A stretch of 64,000 bases of DNA, from contig CM028379.1 of assembly GCA_013146195.2 (NCBI GenBank), positions 105,721,226 to 105,785,225 on the forward strand. Direction: 5' to 3'. Origin of the DNA: Codonopsis lanceolata (taxonomy: Eukaryota; Streptophyta; Magnoliopsida; Asterales; Campanulaceae). Positions within the stretch are counted from its first letter, which is position 1, and each line of letters starts with the position of its first letter. The notes beneath the pieces were generated by a model. That model was not told the origin of the DNA and searched no databases. It worked only from the letters and a program-made list of their open reading frames with translations. Shown piece by piece: positions 22,331-33,808 of this stretch. The translations under genes and the position numbers were made by a program.

Positions 22331-22892
22331 ATCTTAAAGGAAAGGGGGGGAAGAGGGTCACTATAGCGAATTGAGAATGTAAGAGAATTCAAAATAAATA
22401 AATATAAGAAAATACATACACAAAATAACAGAGAATTCTAATTAATTGTACAGGTCAATACAAGTAGTAATCGTAGTGCAAAAAAACTAGGGACCCTATC
22501 TAAAAATTCAACCAACTTTCACTAGCTACAAAGTTATACCCTTATTTTTCTTGACATAGCTGATGTAAATGTAAACTATACACTAAATTAAACATAAAGA
22601 TAATTGATCATTTCAAAATCAATTTTATAATCAGGCAAAAAGTCAGATCTTGATATCACCAAGAAGATCAGCAGTCAACTAACAGGAACGAAAAAAGAAA
22701 AAAATCTGAGCAAAATGAGAGGAACAAGAAAATACCATTCGATGTGATCATTGAACTCCTAGAACTCCTATTTTTCTCAGCATTAGTGATCATATATTGC
22801 ATTTACACTACTTCATTTGACGTGATGATAATCATGATATGCAAGCGAAATCGTGTTATAGTCGACTAAACACCTCCTTCGCTATTATACCA
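22331..22892. other. No recognisable feature
   Basis: AT-rich unique-looking DNA. No coding frame, repeat or RNA gene is supported. Confidence 0.4.
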
Positions 22893-23684
22893 TGTTAGAA
22901 TTGGAGGCCCAATTGTGGCAGCCTTCTTCCAAGCCAAGCCCAAACCAAATCTGGCCCATCCTCCTCCTGGTGACCGTCCAGCCCATCCCCTTGTGACTTG
23001 GGGAACCAGTTTCCTCTTGCCTCTTCTTGGTTCCTTGATTTTCTCCCTTGATTGACTTTGACTCTCATATATATACTCCCTCGTAGGCGTCCCTCACGGC
23101 AGTGAGCAAACTTGTGAGAAAAAGCTACAGCAAACACCATTCTTCTTCTTCTTCTTCTGTGACGAAGGCGTGACTCTCTGTGAGTTAGTTGGTGGTCCTC
23201 TCTGTCTGTCTCTTTCTTTGTGATTGGAGATTGTTGGCTGGATTAATCTCCGGTTGTCTCCTTCATGGGCGTTTTCGGAGAGTGTGTTGGTCGGACTGAG
23301 TTTTGAGGCTTTCTCCTTGGTTAATACTTGCTGGTATTACAGTGGTCTCACTGGTAGACTTGAGTCGGTGAAAGATGTCTAAGCCGAAGAGTTTGTAGCC
23401 TAGACCTTCGTGGTCAATGAAGGCGAGTTGTGCTTGATCACGGCGTTATAACAATACTCTTCGTGTCCTTTCTTCCCTCCGTTCAGTTACTCTTAATTTT
23501 CTCTAGACTAATATTTGTTTTGCAGGATCAAAGACTTATTGGTCTAAAAGCTTTTTCGGTGACACTTATTAATTAGCTATTTGTATTAATAGGCTAGTTG
23601 TTAGGAGGTTGTATTTTTGTTTTATTCAAAAGCTTCATTTTTTGTACGGGTTCATTCTGGACAGTGTGATTTAAAATCACAACA
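22893..23684 (+). mobile_element. Solo LTR, probably Copia type
   Basis: 792 bp, starting TGTTAGAATT and ending AATCACAACA, flanked by a 5-bp target-site duplication TACCA (22888-22892 and 23685-23689). TATATATACTCC near 23066 could be the promoter. No internal domain is attached, so it is a solo LTR left by LTR-LTR recombination. An open frame on the minus strand at 22895-23140 lies within it and is not a gene. Confidence 0.8.
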
Positions 23685-23689
23685 TACCA

Positions 23690-24618
23690 CTTGGCCTAGA
23701 AAATATCACCTTCTAAATAAAACTGTTTCTTGCATAATAACAAAGGTTACAAAAGATTTCGATAGAAGAATGCAGTGATTATTTGCTTTACATGTTGTTT
23801 AACAAGTGTAGTAAGAATGATGGGAAAAAGAATTAGTAGGCTCAGCACATACCTGGAGGCCGCCTTGAGAATACAAGCATCTCTGCATCATTAGAAGGAT
23901 AGTAGGAACACTCTCTGATGTCAAATGAAAGCTGCATATACTCCATTGAAACTCCATGTACTATAAAAAATAATCATCTCAATGTCAATACGTGAAAGTG
24001 ACACATATATGCAAGATTATCGCACAATAGAACGAATGAAAATGGGAAGCATGATTCAAGAACACATTAACCACAAAAGTAAAAGAGAAAATGTAAGAAG
24101 ATCAAAATTGAACCTTTTATCCATGGAGAACTTACAATAATTCCTATACATGAAGTCATTTAATTGGTGAATCTACAAAAAAGGGCAGCATAATGCCCAT
24201 ATATCTGAATTTGAAAGTTAAAAGTTTGAAACTTAATTAATTAAATTGAACTACTTTTTGGAGGATTCAAGAGACAATTACATCATATTGATGCCATGCC
24301 AATTTCCAAAAATTCCAAACAGATAATTGCATCAAACAATGACCTATTTCAAGATCCAGTAGACAACAACACACACAAATACACATTAAATTCACACATT
24401 CAAGCGACCTAGACTTGTTTGAAGCTAGATGAACAAGAAAGCTTAAAAATGGCAAAAACAAAAGATCTTCGAAATCATAGTATCATTGTTTCGAGCAAAC
24501 AGCCAGAAGCTCCACATATGAACCCCACAACTGCTCCAAATCAGCTGTAATCGATTAAAGGGGTAAAACTCAGATTAATTTTCAAAAAGAATTGTGACCT
24601 AACATAAATGTTAAATAT
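23690..24618. other. No confirmed gene; one possible minus-strand exon
   Basis: AT-rich. On the minus strand 23960-23853 (108 nt) is open and bounded by TTTTATAG and GTATGTGC, good acceptor and donor sequences. It reads SMEYMQLSFDIRECSYYPSN in one frame. I do not recognise the family and see no partner exon. Confidence 0.25.
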
Positions 24619-24788
24619 TACTCACTCCGTTCCAAGTAAAGAGTGCACTATTCTATTTTAGTATATAAGAGTCCACTTTAAAAAATTAAGGTATAAATGT
24701 GTGATTTTATTACTAATGAACTACTAAAAGTGTAATTTTAAAAAAAAAAATATTCAAATGAGAACTCTTTGCTGAGAACGGGGGAGTA
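24619..24788. mobile_element. Stowaway-like (Tc1/mariner) MITE
   Basis: Terminal inverted repeats CTCACTCCGTTCC (left) and GAACGGGGGAG (right) are flanked by TA dinucleotides at 24619-24620 and 24787-24788. The element of 166 bp is AT-rich and non-coding. The CTCCCTCCGT-type terminus and TA target site are typical of Stowaway MITEs. Confidence 0.75.
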
Positions 24789-24843
24789 CACGATTGGAGA
24801 CATATTGAGCACAATTACATGGGATGCCTTTGTATTTTCGAAA

Positions 24844-24846
<3 letters not shown>

Positions 24847-24902
<56 letters not shown>
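24847..24902. repeat. (GA)n microsatellite
   Basis: About 56 bp of uninterrupted GA dinucleotides. Confidence 0.95.
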
Positions 24903-24905
<3 letters not shown>

Positions 24906-25857
24906 GGAGAGAAGAGTCGGCGACGTTGCATGTGTGGTGAGGCGAAGAGAAAATGTTGTGAATTGTGATATATACCAGATATAATTTCTTACTAGTAATG
25001 CAATTTTTCTAAAGATATTACTACATTATAATAATTATTATGTTTAACAAAAGTTAGACATTATTTTTTTTATAAGTATCAAACGTTAGGTATTGTTGAT
25101 ATATTCGAATTTGTGGTCATTTAGTATAATATTTTTATTTCAGAATAAGGTTTTGTTTTTGTCAATTCTTGTACGTGTATGAGTAAATACTTTCGAAACT
25201 TTTAATAAATTTAGAATTTTTTTATGTCAAACACGTAAACAATCCTTATGATGCTAAATACTCAACAAATGAAAAATAAGTGATCATTTGACTCAATATG
25301 AGTATGCACAGATTATTGATAGTTTATTCCTTCAAATTAACTTTTCTGTCACGATAAAATGAGTTTTAAAAGTGTTTCAAAAGGCTTACTCCATAATGTT
25401 TGAAGGCTAAGTCTTCATTTGTCAATAACAATCTATCTCACATGTGTAGGAGGACTTATGTAAACGCCTAAGTACTTTAGAAATAATAATGTTCATTTAG
25501 AAATTAACATTAATTACACTTTTATTTAATTTTCGAGTTCTAAATTATGCCTTGTGAGATAAACCCTTTTACAAAGGTGCCTATTCCAGATAAAACACAA
25601 CTCGTTCAAAGGTGTTTTCTCAGGGTATAAATAATCGCTCCCCTCCATGTTTAATCATATATCATCTTCTGATTCTCTTCTTTTATAATCTCTTGCAATC
25701 AAAATATTCTCTAAAACTATTTTTTGGAAGAATTGTAGTTTTTGTTGTCTACAATTCTATTTTGTTTCTGATTATCCTGGAAGGAATTTGCCGTTTAATC
25801 CTAACAACATATTATTTCCTTAAGTAGTTTGGCTTAACTCAATCTCAAGAACTCTCG
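24903..25857. other. Intergenic AT-rich DNA
   Basis: No gene or mobile element is recognised. The last 200 bp are the 5' flank of the receptor-kinase pseudogene. Confidence 0.4.
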
Positions 25858-26858
25858 ATGGATACGGGCATGAGAAGAGGTATTGCTTTATTGCTAATGC
25901 ACATGTTAAGCTTGTACATCATGATTGTTACACTAGAATCTTGTTGTGCAGCTAATACCTTAAATCAATCTCAAGGACTTTCGACTCGATGGGGCAGACT
26001 CTCATATCTGCCAGTCAAATAGTTGAGTTGGGCTTCTTCTGTCTAGGTAATTCATGTAGAACATATCTTGGGATATGGTACAAGGACACTTCTGTCGAGA
26101 ATGTTATATGGGTAGCAAATAGAGAAAGTCCTCTCACGATTCTGCACACAACCGCAAGTCTAATTATGGGCGTGACGGAATCGAAAATTCAGATGGCAAG
26201 CGAAATATTGCCTGGTCAACGAATGTTTCTTTTCGAACCAATAGCGCATATGTTGTGCTTTCAGACAATGGAGACTTGTATATTTATGGTAGTCTTTCAG
26301 GATTCATCTTATGGGTGAGTTGTGATAATCCTAGTAATATCCTTATACCATCAATGAGGTTAGGGATGAAGACAAACCAATCAGACAAGCAAAAGCAACT
26401 GCTGTCCTCTTGGCGAAGCGATGATGATCCATCACCCAGAAAGTTCATTGTTGGGCTTTCATCCAATAAGCCACCATAAGCTTTTGTTTGGAATGATTTG
26501 AAGCCATACTGGAGAAGTGGTCCTTGGGATGGAGGGGAAGTTCATAGGCATACCAGATCAAGTGAGAGGGTATTCAACAGGAATAACCGTCATACCCAAC
26601 AATCAAAACGGATTTCCCTATCTCACTTATAGTGAGTTAAACATCTCTTATTTCTGAGTATTAGCCACAAATCCTGAAGGATATTTGGTTGGAAAGAGTC
26701 ATAATAAAGGAATCAACGAATGGAACACTATATGGAAGGCACCAGATAATCCATGCGACTTTTATGGAGCTTATGGGTCTTTTGCGATTTGCAGGAAGAG
26801 CCTTTCTCCGGTTTGTCAGTGCTTGAAAGGATTTGTTCCAAAGTCAAACGACCCATTT
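25858..26858 (+). pseudogene. Truncated G-type lectin S-locus receptor-like kinase pseudogene
   Basis: Starts at ATG 25858 with a signal peptide (LLLMHMLSLYIMIVTLESCC). After a frameshift it gives the bulb-type lectin domain: TLISASQIVELGFF, TYLGIWYKDTSVENVIWVAN. A second shift near 26165 leads to WSTNVSFRTNSAYVVLSDNG and LLSSWRSDDDPSP. The S-locus glycoprotein domain follows: AFVWNDLKPYWRSGPWDGG, NEWNTIWKAPDNPCDFYGAY and SPVCQCLKGFVPKSND. In-frame stops occur at about 26476 and 26656. The PAN, membrane and kinase parts (over half of the usual ~800 residues) are absent; the match ends abruptly at 26858. Confidence 0.85.
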
Positions 26859-27390
26859 TGACCCGCTTTAACCCGACTCAAATTGACCTGTTAATTTTTT
26901 TGGGTTGAAATGGATGACCTATTTTGACCCAAAAATTAACGGGTCTGGTTGTATCAATTAGTTTCCAAGTCAGCTTGGGTGGATTCACGGGTTTTGTGTT
27001 GTAATTATCAGGTCTAATCACTGTGGACAAAATGATAATGTAGATTTGTATACGAGGAAATAAGATGAATAAGTGAAAAATGCTACTCCCTCTGTCCAAA
27101 TGAGCGTTCACTTTCAGTTTTTCACTAAAATTAAAGAAATTGATTTTTACACTATTTCAGCACCACTTAAAAATTAATGCCCATTATGTTTACACATAGC
27201 ATTCAAAGTTCACACCAGGACATAACATAACAGGTGTCAAGGTAAAGAATTCCTCCTACACTTTTACACCATCATCGTTCTTTAACCTAAACTCTTGTTT
27301 CCTGAATTTGATTTGATCAACAAATACTAAAATAAAAGAAAATATTGAGAATGAGATAACTCGATTACATAAACAAAAGGTCAGTTCCCT
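26859..27390. other. Degenerate repeat interrupting the receptor-kinase pseudogene, with one Stowaway-like end
   Basis: 26850-26930 is built of GACCCATTTTGACCCG and AACCCGACTC-like strings on both strands, typical of decayed DNA transposon ends. At 27084-27097 TACTCCCTCTGTCC looks like one terminus of a Stowaway MITE, but the opposite terminus is not found. Confidence 0.35.
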
Positions 27391-27605
27391 CCGAGGACTA
27401 GGCGGTCGCTTAGTGTTAAGGACTAGGCGACCGCTTAGTCATGATTCCTTCAGAACGAGCTACTGGAAACAAGGCGGTCGCTTAGTGTCATGGCTTAGGC
27501 CACCGCCTACTCGTTGTTGGCTTTCAGCGTACTACTGGAATTTAAGCAGTCGCCTAGTATCGAGGACTAGGTGACCGCCTTGCCCGTTTTTCAGTTTTAC
27601 TGGAT
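27391..27605. repeat. Minisatellite of three hairpin-forming units
   Basis: Units start at about 27391, 27471 and 27544 (80 and 73 bp). Each has a left arm like AGGCGGTCGCTTAGT and a right arm like ACTAGGCGACCGCC, so each can fold on itself, and ends CTACTGGAA or TTACTGGA. A TATA-like CATATAAATAG follows at about 27618, so this may be the upstream part of an unrecognised LTR or promoter. Confidence 0.6.
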
Positions 27606-28987
27606 TTCTATTGTATCCATATAAATAGTTGTATCCCTAGAACGTTTTTTAATGTTGGCTCTTTGGCTCGTACCCACGTCACAAAGAAAAACTTCTTCCC
27701 TTTTTATTACGAGAGTTTCAATCACCGGGCAGAAATAGAAACTGATAAGAAGCAGGTTAAATTAACCAACCAGGAATTCCATTCTCTTCAAAGTACTGTA
27801 TTGCCATCGCATCCATAGTTGTGGCATCATTAATTAAGGATCAATGACTGCTACACCAATGGATGATTATCCAATACCGAAGGAATATTTTCTTAATTTG
27901 TTTTATAAACTTTTTTTTAAAATGGAACAAGAGATAGTAAATAGTTATATTACTATTAATAGTAAGAATGTACCTAAAAGAACTATGGAGCTGAAGGAAC
28001 ATGCTTCTATATAACTTTTGAGTGGCTTCTGTATAGCTTTTGGGGTGGCTTGGAATTATTTTGTAATGTGACCCATATGAACTAATGGTAAAGAAAGTTT
28101 TAACAATAAAGTCTCTCATTTTGATGGCTAACTGAAAATAAGATAATGTTAAAGCTTGTAAGTTTTAAAGTGGTACTCCCTTTTCTATGCCTTATATAGT
28201 TATACATAATATATAAATAATAATGTATATATGTATATATATTCCCTTTGAAGATAAATATGATGGAAGATAAACATCATTGACTTTGTTCAATGATGTT
28301 TATCAAGTCATTATTCCTTATAACATGACGGTGGAAGGAAGGCTTGCCTCCTTCCTTGTAAAGTAACAAGATAATGGAGCCCTCACCTCTTCCTCTATAT
28401 AAAGTGGCTGGTATGAGGCGGAAATAATTAGAGAGATTAAGTGAGGAAAGAGGGACCAAAAGGAAGGTTTACTGTACAAGGAAATAAAGGGAAAAGATAA
28501 AGAAAGGTTCTCCTTGCCATCCGGAGAAATAAAAGAGAAATGAAAGGTTGAAAATTCCACTTTTAATAACAGTTGGAAGTAGAAAACATGGACAAAAGTT
28601 AGTTTCCTAATGCATGTATAAACGTTTAACACTTTATAGCTTGATAAAAAGGCATCGAAGGTCAAATTTTGTTATCGATTTTTCTATCTTTTTCGGACCA
28701 ACATGAAATGCAAGGATAACGATGATGAATTCTAATCTTTAAGAAGTTTCTTCACTCTTAGAAGTAGTTATATCGATATATTTTTTTATATATCTATCTA
28801 GAAACTATATGTATAAGGTTGTATACTTGTTTGTTAAACACTACATGTCTATGCCAACATGTCCACAAATCATAGAAATTACATAACTGGCGGTACTTCA
28901 AGCGTAGAAAGGAAATATAAGGAGTAGATAATTTATTGGTGCCCTCTTCTGTTGCTAAGGAACTATCGGCTAATGAGTAAAACTTAC
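27606..28987. other. No recognisable gene
   Basis: AT-rich, mostly short open frames. 28277-28340 contains a small inverted repeat around TGATGTTTATC. Nothing further is supported. Confidence 0.35.
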
Positions 28988-29157
28988 ATGAATTTGTCCC
29001 CATAGCTGCATGGAGTTTTCCCAAAGTATCCACAAAGAGTTGAGGACAAGCTACAACATCCTTGAACATGGCCAAAGCTGGTGGATAGTAATAGAATGTA
29101 GGCAGCCCTTCTTGCTCTGACCATTTGGCTTTGGTTGGCAGAAGAAGACGATGCCAT
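28988..29157 (-). pseudogene. Orphan first exon of an ARID-HMG (HMGB9/15-like) gene
   Basis: Minus strand. From ATG 29157 the frame reads MASSSSANQSQM; after a shift near 29115 it reads FYYYPPALAMFKDVVACPQL, then FVDTLGKLHAAMGT. This matches the start of the ARID domain of plant ARID-HMG DNA-binding proteins (pattern YP.PLA.YEDVV..P.LF...L.KLH..MGTKF). A donor GTAAGT follows at 28987-28982, where the family has an intron as far as I recall. A missing A in ACAAATTC shifts the last codons. No later ARID or HMG exon is seen, so this is a gene fragment. Confidence 0.6.
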
Positions 29158-29288
29158 TGCAAAGTACAAATTGTGAGTTTCCCGGCACCACATTCCTCAC
29201 TCCTCCATTGCTCATTGACAACCTACTTTTGAATTTACTTGCTCTCTACTGCACCTTCCAAATTCAACACAGAAGGGGGAAATGAAAC

Positions 29289-30167
29289 TGATCACGCCAC
29301 AAAGATGGGGTGACTATGCTGGTAGTCCACGTAATGGACCGGAGTTGACGTGTTCGGAGGTTGATGGTCACGTCGGTGTATGGGGGTACCGGAGGTACCA
29401 AGTTTGATTGGATATCTGGGCTTTGTACTTGCTCTTGGGTGGTTGGATACCTGAAAGGAGAACTACCGTTAGGGTACTGGGGGTTTCCCAGCTACAGCCC
29501 TCCGGTGTGAGAGTCAGTAATCAGGGTGTTAGGTATATATGTGCCGGAGCTAGGTGTTCCCTTAAGCTTCCGGTGAGTGTTTTGATAATAATCTCTTTGT
29601 GTATCTTATATGTAAATGCTCTTAGTTTGTTCTTAGAATGCAAAGTAAATCTTACCTTTCTTGAAGGGAAAGGTTTCCTTTTATAGTAGCTTAGATTTGA
29701 GATCATGAGTGGCCTGGGGGTCCCTGATGGTGGGACTGGTTCCCTGGTCGGCTTGCTGGCTGTTCCTGAGTGGTTAACAGGTTGCGTGTGTTTGTGCCAA
29801 TTGTAGGCGGTCTGATGAGCCGATAAGATATGGCGGCTTGCATGGCTTGTCCAGCTCTTGTGGGGAAGACGGTTGGATGCTATGTACAGGATATGGGTCA
29901 GGTCTATCTTACCATAGAAGAGTTGTCGGTAAAGCATAAGTGGTCCTCGCCCGTGTGGTTGGGTGTAGCTCGTATGTTCGGGATGGCCTAGGATACATCG
30001 AGGGTGGAGGTTGGTTGGCTCATGGTCGCCGATGGTGGTTGGCTGGTTAATGGTCGCCGATGATGATCGGTTGGTTAAGGGTCCTCGGCCTTTGGTGGGA
30101 CCTACCCTGGTCTGACTGGAGTCCACGTGGTCGTCCCTCGTAGGGGGACCCAGGTCGGGTCCCTTCA
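29289..30167 (-). mobile_element. Solo LTR, probably Ty3/Gypsy type
   Basis: 879 bp. On the minus strand it starts TGAAGGGACC and ends GCGTGATCA, and it is flanked by a 5-bp duplication GAAAC (29284-29288 and 30168-30172). Orientation is set by CTATAAAAGG at about 29683 and a downstream TTACTGACTCTCACACCGGA, resembling the R/U5 region of Gypsy LTRs. A 217-codon minus-strand open frame inside has no protein features. Confidence 0.8.
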
Positions 30168-30419
30168 GAAACAAATATTATTGTTGAAATATTGGGTCAA
30201 TATATGGGATGAATTGAGAAGTTACCACACGGAAGTCTAAACCTATATTGAAAATATACAAGAAAGTACAGTAGTTTATATAGTGAGATAATATGAAATT
30301 TTGTCATACTTTTTCATTTCTTCTCTCTTCCCATATTCTCAGTCTCTTGCAGAAAAAAACATCTTCAGACTTTGGTTTTTTTGTATAATATGAATTTAGT
30401 TTCTTCTCGCTTCATCTCT

Positions 30420-30420
<1 letters not shown>

Positions 30421-30501
<81 letters not shown>
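30421..30501. repeat. Compound (TA)n(CA)n(TA)n microsatellite
   Basis: About 80 bp of alternating pyrimidine-purine dinucleotides with a central CACACA block. Confidence 0.95.
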
Positions 30502-32399
30502 CTTCATATATTTTACTACTAAATAAACAGGAATCCAAGAGCAAACAGAAAGAAAGAAAAGTTGTAATCATCAATAATCATGCAAAGGCATTTATTAAAG
30601 CTGAAATTAACTGCATGCAGCAAATGGTATTTTAGGAAACAAACAGCCAAGCAAATAAACTCAGAAATCAACAAGGAAGAAGGATCTTGATGAGGAATTG
30701 TTCAGAATAAATGGGTCATCCCAAGGCTTGCATTAGATTTATTGTTGGGGTAGGTCACTGTATAAGAGGAAGAATAGGAAGGATAATTTGGGAGTTTTCT
30801 TGTAGATTATTTGCTGAGCTTTTTGGACAGATTCCCTTCTACTAGAAATTGGGATTTTAGGCTATGAGAAAGATACTTTTAATTGCGATATAGGATAACA
30901 ATTATAGACCTATCAAAAATAATTATGTTTAACAGTGAAAAATGTCAAAATAATAAAAAATACTGAAAATAGAAAAACTTATTTTTTAACCAACGTACTA
31001 ACATATAATTTCACACAAAATTAAACTTTAATCGTTAACTTTCATTAAATATTCTAATGGTGATTTTCTAACAATGCTTAGAGATTCATCGTTAATCTTT
31101 GACACAATTTACTAGTCCAATAAATGCCGCGTTATTTTGTTCAGAGAACAAACATTAATTTTTAAAGAAAGTTAACGATTTAGGTTACTTTTAAGTGCAA
31201 CTTTTAGTATGACGGTCAAATTTCCGAATCAGAAAACGATGATAATCAAATTGAAATTTTCAACAAAAACATCCACAAAATAAATGAAGCCAAAATGAGG
31301 CCAATGTACAACAACAGAAACCTCTATATTTGCACAGGAAATAGTTAATTCTATCATCTATATGATAGCAAAACAACGGTTTTCTGCATTCAAAATAGGC
31401 AAGAAAATGGGAATATAACACTTTCTACTTCACCGACTTAGATAATTCAACACGAAGAAGTGCAATCAACAATTTCATTTGGTCACCACAAGAATTAAAC
31501 AACACAAATGCAATTGCAAATGTAGATATGTACTAGTATACGTGCGTATGACGTGGTGTCGGTATGAGATCAGTTTACTGAATGGTCGGGATAAACGAAA
31601 CTCATAACTAATGGGATAATTCAAACAAAACCCACAACTGAATGCTTTATATGCAATTTTAGAGAGATAATTCAAATATAACTCATAACTGAGAGGTTCA
31701 TTTGTAGCTGGCATACTTACGAATCAATCTAGACCGTCAGTTGCGTTTAACACAATTCGATTAGTACCACCAATTATACCTTGAGCTCTTTTATAATATA
31801 GATACGAGGACAGAGTATGAACAATTGAAAATGCTAACCATTTACACGATTCGGAAGTAACTTACAAACAATTATTTGAAAATTTGCAATTATTTTTTCC
31901 GATCTACAACTATTTTTGCAACAAGAAAATGAGAAGAAAATGCTAATAGAAATAATTAGAAAGAGAGACTTAGAAGCTGCTTTGAGAATCGGATGATATA
32001 GAAACTCCCCTCATAGCCACCGAAGAGATAGAGAGTGCGTGACGGCGGCGGTATCTTGGTTACGAGAGAAATAGTGTAATTAATGTGTTCAATAAAAAAT
32101 CCTTTGCTAATCTATGTATTTATAGGGCTAATCTAATACATTTTCTCGAGTTTGGGTTATGACTTGGAAAATATTTAACATGTGTTTAAGGATAGGGTAA
32201 GTCTCTTGTAAAATTGTCTTACAGATGCTTATTCGTAAGACAAAACTACACTCTCTCACAGCTCAACCTACAAACACACGGTGAGTCAGGTAAAGAGGAT
32301 GTATCTTACAAAAAAATATTAATAAGACCGTCTTACCCAAGTTTTTGTTTTAAAGATATACATTGATTATCCATTTCTAGTACTAAAATAGTTCTATAA
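30502..32399. other. Intergenic DNA without recognised features
   Basis: AT-rich. I found no coding frame with family features, no terminal repeats and no RNA gene. Confidence 0.4.
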
Positions 32400-32426
32400 C
32401 TAGGTTATTACCCGTGCGATGCACAG
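32400..32426 (-). mobile_element. Helitron-like 3' terminus
   Basis: On the minus strand a GTGCATCGCAC short hairpin is followed by GGGTAATAACCTAG and then T. A GC-rich hairpin about 10 bases before a CTRR end, inserted next to T, is the Helitron 3' signature. The element would extend to the right; its 5' end is not found and may be lost under element C. Confidence 0.4.
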
Positions 32427-32452
32427 TTGACTTAGTGTTGTTTCTGAAACTT

Positions 32453-33000
32453 AATTTTGTAGATAGAATTTGCAAGCTATTTGAATAAACCAATGCCCAC
32501 ATAATTAATAAATTAACAAAAAAAAAACATGAGATCACACTAAACAATCAAACCGAAATTTCATGCGAATTTTGTAGATAGAATTTGCAAGCTACTTCGT
32601 AGTGGTTGTTTGTGGTGTTGGTAGAACACGTTTAATCAAATTTGATAAAATCAATTTTAAATTGATCGAGTATTGGTAAAATAATAAAAACTAAAAAACT
32701 TCTATCATGACAATTGAGGAGTCCAAATCAAATTAAACTTGTCTAAATCAAATGTGATAAAATCTATCAGGCACAAACCGATATTGTAAGAAAAAAATGG
32801 TAAATAAAAAAAATTAACATGAAAATTGAAAAGTTTTAATTAATTGAAACATGTCTAAATCAAATGTGATAAAATATATCCAAAAAAAATTTTTAAAACA
32901 ACTATTACCATGAAAATTTGGAGTACTAATCAATTGAAACATGTTAAAATCAAATGTGATAAAATCTATCTGATATTAATCGATTTTAACAACAAAAATT
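32453..33000. repeat. Degenerate tandem repeats, about 90-118 bp period
   Basis: ATTTTGTAGATAGAATTTGC recurs at about 32453 and 32571. AAATCAAATGTGATAAAAT recurs at 32745, 32857 and 32947. This resembles the internal tandem repeats often carried by Helitrons. Confidence 0.6.
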
Positions 33001-33110
33001 GGTTAAAAAAAGAAAAGAAAAGAAAAGGTTTTATCATTTATAAAGGAGACACCGATTTTAAAATCTATTCAACTTTAATTTTTTGCAGAATTTTTTTTTT
33101 ACATAGATAT

Positions 33111-33806
33111 TGAACTGCTCGGCCCAATAGGCCCAAGCCATGAGTCACGTGTCAAACATGTGGGCTTCATCCGAGCAAGGAGCAAAGCCTTCATTCGAGC
33201 AAGCGAGCAAAGCTTTGGCTTTTATCAGGAGAGTTGCCTACGAGCTGGGGGCATGATTGCTTATGCTCGTTAACACGAGCCGTCGTCAGATGAGGACATT
33301 TGTGTCCGGGAAAGATCAATGTAATGTTGAGGCGGTCACGTCAGAGCGAGGAGTTCGATTAGCGTAATGGTGGGGAATTCCTTATTTAAATCATCGTTAT
33401 TAGTGGGCTAGTTAATGTGCCTGCCATTAAAGGCCACGTCCATTTATGGGCAGTTAATGACGATCATGGGCAGTTAATGGCGATCATGGGCAGTTAATGT
33501 CAATTATGGGCGGTTATTAATGGTTATCGGCAGTTATGCCTTCCGGTAAGTATAAAAACCTTGGAAAATGAAGGAGAAAGGTATGTGCAATCTTATTCTC
33601 TAGCCGAAACTCTGCCAAATTGATTACTCACCTGTTGAATCGGATACTGATTCTTACGCCGGAGGGCCTTTGCAGGGAGTGCCCCTGCCCAGTTCACGTT
33701 TATTCTTTCTCATTGCAGAGTTGGGCTCTGAGGATCTAAGGACACGTTGAAAGCCAGGTGTCCAGATTGGGCTTATACAGTGCATCCTAATTTCTTGGAC
33801 GCATCA
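33111..33806 (+). repeat. 5' LTR of element C
   Basis: 696 bp, starting TGAACTGCTCGGCCC and ending GGACGCATCA. A TATA box TATAAAA lies at 33551-33557. A five-unit array of about 20 bp (CATGGGCAGTTAATGGCGAT type) lies just upstream, 33447-33540. It matches the 3' LTR. Confidence 0.92.
33447..33540 (+). repeat. 20-bp tandem repeats in U3 of element C
   Basis: Five degenerate units of GATCATGGGCAGTTAATG end about 10-15 bp before the TATA box. The 3' LTR carries the matching array at 44233-44330. Position suggests promoter or enhancer elements. Confidence 0.75.
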
Positions 33807-33808
33807 GT

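Noticed and set aside
24769..24984. Arg-Glu repeat protein
   Set aside because: Translation of a GA microsatellite.
27391..27605. CRISPR-like regular repeats (also 33447-33540)
   Set aside because: Only three to five units, no unique spacers of constant size, and the context is a plant genome; they are minisatellites.
29521..30174. 217-codon minus-strand open frame
   Set aside because: It lies almost wholly inside the solo LTR 29289-30167 and shows no domain; GC-rich LTRs often hold long chance frames.
30372..30635. Tyr-Ile repeat protein
   Set aside because: Translation of a TA/CA microsatellite.
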